Shown: positions 19,983 to 26,130 of the stretch, one piece after another
Layout of the letters: each line of letters begins with the position of its first letter
How positions within the stretch are numbered: position 1 is the stretch's first letter
From: Euprymna scolopes
Taxonomy: Eukaryota > Mollusca > Cephalopoda > Sepiida > Sepiolidae
Reading direction: 5' to 3'
Assembly (NCBI GenBank): GCA_024364805.1
Contig: CM044500.1
Location: forward strand, 117,605,943-117,632,072
Length of the DNA stretch: 26,130 bases
Made by a program: the position numbers and the translations under genes
Notes under the pieces: generated by a model
Told to the model about the DNA's origin: nothing
The model's database searches: none
What the model saw: only the letters and a program-made list of their open reading frames with translations

Positions 19983-20275
19983 CAGGTTAAATTCAAGTTT
20001 CACAACATCTTTTTTTATTTAATTAAATTGTTAGGTGAAAGCACAAAAGAGTTACAAAACACCCTCCCCTCCTCATGTTTCAAAATAATAATGTTATTTC
20101 AGCACAGTACCAAAAGTGCATAAATACCTTCAACTTTTACGGTATCCTTTGTTTATTAAATTGTCAAGTGAAAGTACAAAATAGTTACAAAACACGCTCC
20201 CCTCCATGTTAAGAATGGGTTTCTAAATAAAATTATTTCAACATGGTACATTCTCAGCACAAGTACCTAATATAT
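19983..20275 (+). repeat. Dispersed repeat family R2, copies 2 and 3 in tandem
   Basis: Copy 2 (19983-20142) and copy 3 (20150-20275) share TTAAATTGT-AGTGAAAG-ACAAAA-AGTTACAAAACAC and CTCCCCTCC in the same order as copy 1 at 9045. Tandem arrangement suggests local duplication. A (GT)/(TATG) tract follows at 20278-20304. Confidence 0.75.
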
Positions 20276-20277
20276 AG

Positions 20278-20304
20278 GTGTGTGTATGTATGTATGTATG
20301 TATG
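20278..20304. repeat. (GT)/(TATG)n microsatellite
   Basis: Three to four GT units run into five TATG units. The preceding TAATATATAG resembles the proposed Helitron-like 5' ends at 4579 and 5664, but no more. Confidence 0.85.
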
Positions 20305-21120
20305 AAAAAAGAAGAATAAGATGAAGTGTATCAGTTTCTTTAACATGAAATCGACTTTTAATGGTCCCATCACATCTATGCATAATGTGAAAAATTACAC
20401 GACTTGAATCATGTCACTTCATTGTCTGATTGGATTGACACATTGTTTTTAATTGCAGCTTTTCTCACTGGTTGATTTGAATTTTAACCCGCGAGCACGG
20501 GCATGTTTTAACTGAAAATTTTAGTTTGAGAAAACCTTTGTACGAGATAAACTCATTAATTTTCTTATTAATTTAAGGGCCCTTTGGCGCCCAATATTGT
20601 CAAGGTACCTTTGAGACAATTGAACCTACTAAATTAGGTGTCCTTTCTAGATGTAATACCGTCTCTCTAATATGCAAAGAATGTTGAATTGGGTTTTTAA
20701 CACTTTGTCGGAATTATCCACCTTTTTCAATTCAAACATTACTTTAAAGCAACCACAAGCCAAGGATTAATGATAATCTCCACAAAAGATTTTTTCCCTA
20801 CCACTTCTTCACAAAGGCTACCAGGCTACGCAACATAATTTTATAATCGAGACGATGAAACGACCTGCCTTTAATCAACAGGTAAGTGTGCTTTTTGATG
20901 TGTAATTTACAGCTCTACCAGAGTTCTAAGTTATGTGAGACTATCTTTCTCCCAATAATTTTTCATTAATTTATTTTTTGTATTGCTACTCGAACTTAGG
21001 GTTATGGTAAAGTTAACAAACATGTTTATTATGGCATTTTTTAAATAAAGTTACACCAGGAACATAGGACCGTTAAAAGTCAATTTCACCTATCTTAAAC
21101 TATACAATTTCCTACACACA
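20305..21120. other. Non-coding, nothing recognised
   Basis: Somewhat less AT-rich, complex sequence without ORFs of note, TIRs or repeated blocks matched elsewhere in the window. Confidence 0.5.
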
Positions 21121-21133
21121 TGCACACACACGC

Positions 21134-21233
21134 ATTAATTTTGGAGTGAATCCTATACATACAAATACGTGTGTGTGTGTGTGTGTGTGTGTTCTTATCT
21201 ATTTGTATGTACAGGATTCACTCCAAAATTAAT
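21134..21233. repeat. Inverted repeat flanking (GT)12
   Basis: ATTAATTTTGGAGTGAATCC (21134 on) and its inverted partner GGATTCACTCCAAAATTAAT (ending 21233) form 34-bp arms around a (GT)12 tract (21169-21192). The arm sequence and the outside flank (TTAACCGATTATTATAAT) are the 74-bp minisatellite unit of 3731-4020. Confidence 0.85.
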
Positions 21234-21606
21234 TAACCGATTATTATAATTTTGGGAAATACAGCTGTTAGGCATAAGAACGGGTAATGTGGACTACGTT
21301 TTGCTTAATGCACAGAGGGTAAAGAGAGGTGGAATCCCTAAGAATTTTGTGAAATTTTAACAATAAACTACCCCCAAGTAAAATTTCATCAAATTTAAAA
21401 ACCGTACCAATATCGAAAATTTAAATATTTCAGATTTGCATTAAATCAGATCCATAACTGTTAGAAACCAATTAAGCAAGATTTCTTGAATTTAAAATGT
21501 CTTAATACCCCTTAAGCCTAAGCTTTAAGTTTTAGACATTTTCTAGAATCAAAATCATTTTGGATTTTTATCAAAACTGGAGTAAGGATTCTCGACATAA
21601 GATTTA

Positions 21607-21946
21607 GTGTTATTTCCTCAAAACCTCTGGCCTTGATGGAGGGGGAGACTAAAACTCACTGTTATGGTTGCAAATGATCTGGAATAACAAGGGGAGACAA
21701 ATATTTCTCATAAGTTAAATCTCCCCTCTTTTGGAAATAGGGTATGATTATGAATATCTTCAGTATCATATAATCCTTATACACTGAAATTTACTTTATG
21801 TATGGAAACCAAAGAGGGGAGATATAACATATGAGAAATATTTGGAATCAAGTCTCCTCTTGCTGTTATTTCAGATCATTTGAAACCATAGCAAGTTTTA
21901 GTCTCCTCTTCATCAAGGCCAAAGGTTTTTTGGGAAATATCAAATA
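21607..21946. repeat. Foldback element, about 130-bp arms
   Basis: GGCCTTGATGGAGGGGGAGAC, then TAAAACT, ATGGTT-CAAATGATCTG-AATAACA, GGGGAGAC, AAATATTTCTCATA and ATCTCCCCTCTTT on the left are mirrored on the right (21805-21946). The spacer is about 67 bases. No coding. A MITE-like foldback with diverged arms, hence fairly old. Confidence 0.85.
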
Positions 21947-21949
21947 TTT

Positions 21950-22530
21950 TGTAATTCATATGCAAAACTAGGAAAACAAATGACTATGATTGAAACATTT
22001 TATGGCTGTAAAAAAGTGCCAAAAATAGGCTCTGGATGATGGATGATCCCCTTAATATGCGACCTTAAGAGCAAATGTAACATAGCCCGCTACATAATTC
22101 AGATCATTAGCTTTGCTGAGATTCGGAACTTATAAAATTGCCAAAAAAATGGATATATCTATATTGGTAGCCAAACTGAATATTGAAATTACATTTTTGG
22201 TTCTATGGAAAGAAACTACATGAAAATTTGCAGACTTTTTGGAGATTATAATAATATTCTATGATTAAAATTTTATGACAATTGGTAAAAAAGAACCTAT
22301 ATTTTCAAACCAATCAAATATGCCCACATTTGCCTACATTTGAACATATAGTGTCCTAGCAAGTCAGTTTTAGTTTTGATGCTTTCAGATGAATTATGCT
22401 TAGTTTTCGTTTTTCGCTTGGTTGTCTCCCCTGTGGACTTGCCAGCCCACTAAGATCTTGATTTTGATCCTTATATGGAACCCTAAAAGGGGAGAGAACT
22501 TGAATGCCTATGAGACGCTATTCTCGAATG
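21950..22530. other. Non-coding, nothing recognised
   Basis: AT-rich with two CTCCCC/GGGGAG motifs (22428 and 22490) echoing the neighbouring foldback; otherwise featureless. Confidence 0.5.
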
Positions 22531-22532
22531 TC

Positions 22533-22722
22533 TAAGGTCTCTCTGTACAGGGATTTGTCAAGACAACCTGGTATGAGAATACTTTCCTTAAAATGAACCC
22601 TGGCCGAGTATTCAAAATCGTATAGTATTTGCTGTACAAATAAGATCTCAGTATGGCTAACCCACACTGACTTTTACAAGAAATGGTGCACCTTCTCCAA
22701 GTAATGTTACCTCAAGTAGCAG
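22533..22722 (-). repeat. Dispersed repeat X, copy 2 (inverted)
   Basis: The reverse complement carries GGTAACATTACTTGGAGAAG, GTGCACCATT, GGTTAGCCATACTGAGATC, TATACGATTTTGAATA, TATTCTCATACCAGGTTGTC and ACAGAGAGACC in the same order as 14885-15073. Confidence 0.75.
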
Positions 22723-22729
22723 CACAAAG

Positions 22730-23786
22730 CTGGATACTCCACCAGACTAGATGAATTCTTGTCCTAGAATCCCGTAAGACCAAGAGATCACAAGAAAAGT
22801 GTATAACATATTTAAATGGTCAATTGAGGAGAGGAAAATTGTTCTCACCTTCTTTACTAACTTGGTGTTTGAATGATAAAGGGGAACTTTAATGGAATAT
22901 TCGGATATGTAAAAGATTAAGTGTTAGCCCTAGGAAGGGGCTCCCTTGATTTCTGAAAACTTCGACTGAAGTAAAACGAAACAAAAGTGGAAAACTGTTC
23001 TGTTAAGCAAATTTATTTTTCCTCATATTAGGACGGGTATTTTCTTTTAGTATATAAAGAAAAGTAGTGAGAAACGGAGGTGGGGAAGTGTACACCACAT
23101 GTTTAGTGATTTGGAAAATAGTGCGAGAAATTCCATTTACAACGCCATGTTTCTTTGTTTTAAGCCGCCCACGCACAATTCTAGTAGGCGGTTTGTGATT
23201 GGTTAGTTTGTAGGAGCCAAGTTAATTACTTGGCGTCTTTTTTGTAATCTTTTTCTTTTCAGTCCATGATGAACACTCGGCATGAAAGGACTCACCAAAG
23301 AAGAATACCTTATCGAGAATGGATCCGCCACAATCTCTTCACATTATATCACCTAAATGTTTGGTGAAATAAAGGACTTGAATCTCTACAAGCAGAGACA
23401 CCTTTAAATGTGCCGACGATATCCTAATTAGAGGATGGCCTCTTTTGAACATTTTCATTTCCTCAATTCAATTAAAGTCACAAGGGACTCGATTTATGCC
23501 TAATTAAAGGCACCAGAATTCTTGCAGAGAACACCATGAATTACCATGGATCCTTTCAAAGGAAATATGAACTACCACTCCACTCCACCATAAGGAGTTA
23601 AACTACCGGCTCTCTATTTGAGAGGCAAAACTGGCCCACTGTTTTACAATAGACTATACCAGGAGCAATAACTTTTATTTGCTGTTATAATAAATTTTAA
23701 GTTTAAAGGTATGGCTTTCGTAATTTGTGGATTTATTTGCCTCTGCTAGGGAGTATTGAGTCTGTGAGATAAATTTCTCACAACAG
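22730..23786. other. Less AT-rich interval with transcription-like signals, no ORF
   Basis: A TATATAAAG box (about 23050), a strong acceptor-like tract ending TTTCTTTTCAG (23251-23261), an AATAAA at 23368 and another at about 23688 lie in order on the plus strand. Only short frames exist (33 codons from 23265). This might be a small non-coding transcript or an old repeat; no family was recognised. Confidence 0.25.
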
Positions 23787-23795
23787 TGAAAAGTT

Positions 23796-24309
23796 GGTGC
23801 TTATTCAGATTGGCACTTATGGCGGCAATTAAAAGTAAAGAAAATACAGCAAAGTCTGTATGATGTACGTACTAGTCACGGAACGAAGATGTCATCTTCT
23901 AAACGTTACATAATTTGACCAAGTAGGGTTTTTAGTTTGTTTGTTTTTATTATTCAATCAAATCAAATTTTACGACCAAGCAAGTCGTTGTTTTCGTTGA
24001 CCATGATTAAATTCGATGAAATTAAAAAGTGGAAAAAATCGAAATTGTAAGGTCAAAAATAAGCCTCATGTTCAATGCAGTATTGCAGTTTAGTAGTAAA
24101 ATCGCTAAATATCGTAAACTTTTATTTTCTTAGTTTTAAATTAAGACTAATAAAATAAAAGTTTACGATATAATAAAACTAATTGATCGATTTACGTAAT
24201 TTTTGGAACATGACCTCTTCGTTCTGTAACTGCTACGTACATTCCACAGACTTTGCTGCACTTTCTTTACTTTTAATTGCCGCCATAAGTGCCAATTTGT
24301 ATAAGTACC
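23796..24309. mobile_element. Long-TIR MITE with perfect 8-bp target duplication
   Basis: GAAAAGTT stands at 23788-23795 and again at 24310-24317. Between them the left arm GGTGCTTATTCAGATTGGCA and the right arm (inverted) GGTACTTATACAAATTGGCA continue for about 140 bp as inverted copies. The centre holds a second inverted repeat (24109-24171, ATATCGTAAACTTTTATTTT and complement), so nearly the whole 514 bp can fold. It is an internally shortened relative of 17028-18981, sharing CCATGATTAAA, TCAATGCAGTAT and AGTAAAATCGCTAAA. No ORF. Confidence 0.9.
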
Positions 24310-24317
24310 GAAAAGTT

Positions 24318-24956
24318 TAAATGCCTGCGATTTTTTCTATCATTCAAGCTTTCGGTATTTGTGTGTTTTATTTTCTCTCTCTTAAAAGGTCAATATTTCA
24401 ATGGACATTTCCCTTATTTGTGATTTAACAAAACAAACAAACAAGTAACACGTTTCGATCGGTAATCGTTGAAGTTGACAATTTAAGCGTTATTCGTCAA
24501 CATGTCGTGTATCTTCATACCCACGATAATAGATAAAATATAGATATAAGAGCGTATACTTATTTAGACAGCTTTATTTACTATATTAGAACGAATAAAT
24601 TAAAGAGCTTAATAAGTAATAGAATTGTTTTTAATTGTGAAAAAAAAAAAAAAATTGGTGCAATTCGAAAAAATCATCTTATTTTCAAGAATTTCAGACG
24701 ACTTCGAGACCACATTTGGAAACAAAGAATTTTATAAATATGGTTAGCATTAACAATGAATGACAATGTATTTATACGTACATAATCCAGATATCAACTA
24801 TTTAATTCCAGTTAGTAAAGCTTCAAGAAAAATACATCGATCAGTTTTCACGAAGTCTTCTATTATTGAAAAAGAGGAAACTTTTTTTTTCCACAACTAC
24901 CAGAGCGGCCAAGGGTATAAACAGCTACTTAAAACACAAATAGATTAACAACTTAC
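24318..24956 (-). other. Start of intron 1 of the DNAJC25-like gene
   Basis: The donor GTAAGT is at 24951-24956 on the minus strand. The following 640 bases are AT-rich, with a short poly(A) near 24641-24655 and no recognisable coding or repeat structure until the long-TIR MITE at 24309. The ORF on the other strand (24760-24948) shows no protein-like signature. Confidence 0.6.
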
Positions 24957-25098
24957 ATTCATAACAGTTATCTGTACCACAATACAAGCCTTCAATGTAT
25001 GCGTTGACGGCAGAAAAACTCAGCATAAACAATATCAATAAGTTTACTTGATGTAAGTAACTCCAGCGCAGAGGACTGCGACCGGCACTTGCTGCCAT
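24957..25098 (-). CDS. DNAJC25: DNAJC25-like J-domain membrane protein, exon 1 (partial CDS)
   Basis: This exon encodes 47 residues plus one base. It starts MAASAGRSPLRW, runs through a hydrophobic signal/anchor stretch (about residues 19-33, VNLLILFMLSFSAVN) and ends YIEGLYCGTDNCYE. The EGLYCG..(N/D)CYE block is the conserved luminal segment just before the J domain of DNAJC25, where human protein reads VEGLYCGTRDCYEVLGV. The frame stops being protein-like at GAAT|GTAAGT, a strong splice donor, so the intron is phase 1 and the next residue would begin with T, fitting Leu (CYELL). The ATG has a good context (AACATGG). An in-frame GTG lies 15 bases upstream but is not a usual animal start. DNAJC25 is a multi-pass endomembrane J protein thought to recruit HSP70; its substrates are poorly known. 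The J domain with its HPD motif should lie in exon 2, which was not found here. Confidence in the ortholog is high from the signature and architecture. Confidence 0.85.
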
Positions 25099-25114
25099 GT
25101 TGTCAATCAGCACC

Positions 25115-25180
25115 GTGTCAATAACCTCGTTTTGAAATAAAAATCATCACATCCGGTCCGTGTGACACGTGATCAAGTAC
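25115..25180 (-). promoter_or_regulatory. Proximal promoter region of the DNAJC25-like gene
   Basis: Immediately upstream of the DNAJC25-like ATG, reading on the minus strand, lie a perfect E-box CACGTG (25166-25171) and an ETS-like ACCGGATGT (25149-25157). No TATA box is evident at a suitable distance. ETS plus E-box without TATA is typical of broadly expressed genes. The motifs are seen; the promoter role and any start site are inferred. Confidence 0.4.
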
Positions 25181-25320
25181 CAAACCGGGTAATTTCGAAA
25201 TATTTAACCAAATTGATTATTTTCAACTTATTGCGGACACTTTAAGACGTAAACATCACTTTGGATGTGTTATTAGGTTCTTATTTAGAATTCAACTAAA
25301 AAAAAAAATATATATAAGGA

Positions 25321-25378
25321 AAAATCTTTATAATGTACGTACTCGTCACGGAACGAAGATGTCATATTCCAAAAAGAT
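25321..25378. repeat. Fragment of the long-TIR family
   Basis: TAATGTACGTACTCGTCACGG, then AACGAAGATGTCAT and ATTCCAAAAA, match the inner part of the left TIR at 23862-23910. The terminal GGTGCTTAT part is missing. An AT-rich TTATATAT tract (25383-25450) follows. Confidence 0.75.
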
Positions 25379-25489
25379 AAACATTTATATATATATTTAT
25401 ATATATTTATTATATATATTTTTATTATATTTATATATATTTATTATTATTTACAACAGAACACCGACCACTCTAATTTGTTTTTTTTT

Positions 25490-25710
25490 TTGGGGGGGGG
25501 TAATCGAGGTCGCTGAGAACGAATTTGATAATCAAACCCGGGGCAAATTTACCGTTTGCATGGTATTAACCCCTGAACCCACGAACTACTTTCCGCCATT
25601 TTACAGCTCCCGTTTACGGTACGCGTGCGGCAGCATAAACGACGGTTGTTGAATGTGCCTTCACGTAGAGAACTGCCTTTTCACATGGCGTATGAATCTT
25701 TTGTGGAACA
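25490..25710. other. CpG-dense segment upstream of the DNAJC25-like gene
   Basis: More than a dozen CpG dinucleotides in about 200 bases (for example GGTACGCGTGCGGCAGC), in a window that is otherwise very CpG-poor. The plus-strand frame to 25652 runs into it from a TATATA tract and is not recognised as a protein. It could be an unmethylated promoter-proximal island or a younger repeat. Confidence 0.4.
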
Positions 25711-25820
25711 TTTAAACATACGAAAAAGAAGAATAGCACACCAAGTGTGTGTGTGTGGGGGGTAATGTCGGAAAGACTTTTTTTTTGTCTTACGTAGTTT
25801 TTAATGCGGTTTACATAAAA

Positions 25821-26081
25821 TTATACAACTTGTGTGGCTTAACAGGTGCTTCTGCAGTTTAATTAACCGTTTTTCCGTAAGTAAACGCCCCGAAATTTAC
25901 CGATTAGAACACCATTTAACATTTTTCGGAGATTTTACTATTTACATTCTGGAGGAGGCGGTGGTGGTGTTGGGGCACGCGCATTAAATGGTGTTCTAAT
26001 CGGTAAATGTCGGTGCGTTACTTACGGAAAAACGGTTAATTGAACTATAGAAGCACCTGTTAAGTCACACAAGTTCTATAA
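25821..26081. repeat. Foldback element, about 97-bp arms
   Basis: Left arm (25821-25919) reads ACTTGTGTGGCTTAACAGGT, GCTTCT, TTAATTAACCGTTTTTCCG, TAAGTAA and ACCGATTAGAACACCATTTA. The right arm (25985-26081) is its inverse with few mismatches. The spacer of about 65 bases contains a GGAGGAGGCGGTGGTGGTG tract. High arm identity suggests it is fairly young. No flanking duplication was identified. Confidence 0.9.
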
Positions 26082-26114
26082 TATTCCCGCAAAAAAAAGA
26101 ACGAAAAACAAAAA

Positions 26115-26130
26115 TTTTTGGTGCTTATGT
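26115..26130 (+). repeat. Possible start of another GGTGCTTAT-type element, cut by the window end
   Basis: TTGGTGCTTATGT matches the terminus of the long-TIR family and also a stretch at 19935. Only the first bases are visible. Confidence 0.3.

Noticed and set aside
22880-23700. Solo LTR of a retrotransposon
   Set aside because: TATA- and AATAAA-like signals are there, but no matched termini, target duplication, primer-binding site or second copy was seen.
25099-25113. Upstream in-frame GTG as a start for the DNAJC25-like protein
   Set aside because: Animal genes rarely start at GTG, and the ATG at 25098 has a strong context and directly precedes the signal sequence.
25359-25652. 97-codon ORF as a neighbouring gene
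   Set aside because: It begins inside a TATATA microsatellite, passes through T and G homopolymers, and its CpG-rich end matches no recognised protein.

Overview
The window is AT-rich, repeat-dense DNA from an animal, most likely a mollusc and possibly a cephalopod. The reasons are the (GT)n/(AT)n tracts, the many fossil LINE tails, the Helitron-like elements with internal minisatellites, the many foldback elements, and a vertebrate-like first exon facing a very long gene-free interval. The organism call is inference; nothing in the window names the species.

Only one host gene is recognisable: exon 1 of a DNAJC25-like J-domain membrane protein on the minus strand (ATG at 25098, splice donor after 24957). 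No second exon was recognised in 1-24956, so most or all of that interval is probably its first intron. 25.1-26.1 kb is the upstream flank, with an E-box and an ETS-like site close to the ATG.

The rest is layered transposable elements. 0.5-2.5 kb holds a hAT-like MITE and a LINE tail. 2.5-4.6 kb is a minus-strand Helitron-like element with tandem arrays of about 276 bp and 74 bp. 4.7-5.7 kb has a second hAT-like fragment, a 250-bp palindrome and a LINE C-terminal fragment. 5.7-7.1 kb has a chain of Helitron-like ends. 7.3-8.9 kb has a LINE copy, a tandem duplication, and a TTAA-flanked piggyBac-type MITE carrying a mariner-type MITE. 9-11.2 kb has degenerate tandem repeats and a hairpin. 11.3-16.1 kb has another Helitron-like end, several LINE remnants (three of them one family in the same orientation) and a mariner-type element. 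17.0-19.0 kb and 23.8-24.3 kb hold long and short members of one family with TIRs of about 140 bp; the short one has a perfect 8-bp target duplication. Further foldbacks lie at 21.1, 21.6 and 25.8 kb.

No CRISPR array, rRNA, functional tRNA or recognisable virus-like element was found. Most open reading frames here are chance frames in repeats. The most interesting content is the long-TIR family, the Helitron-like cluster, and the number of inverted repeats that would form double-stranded RNA if they sit in an intron.
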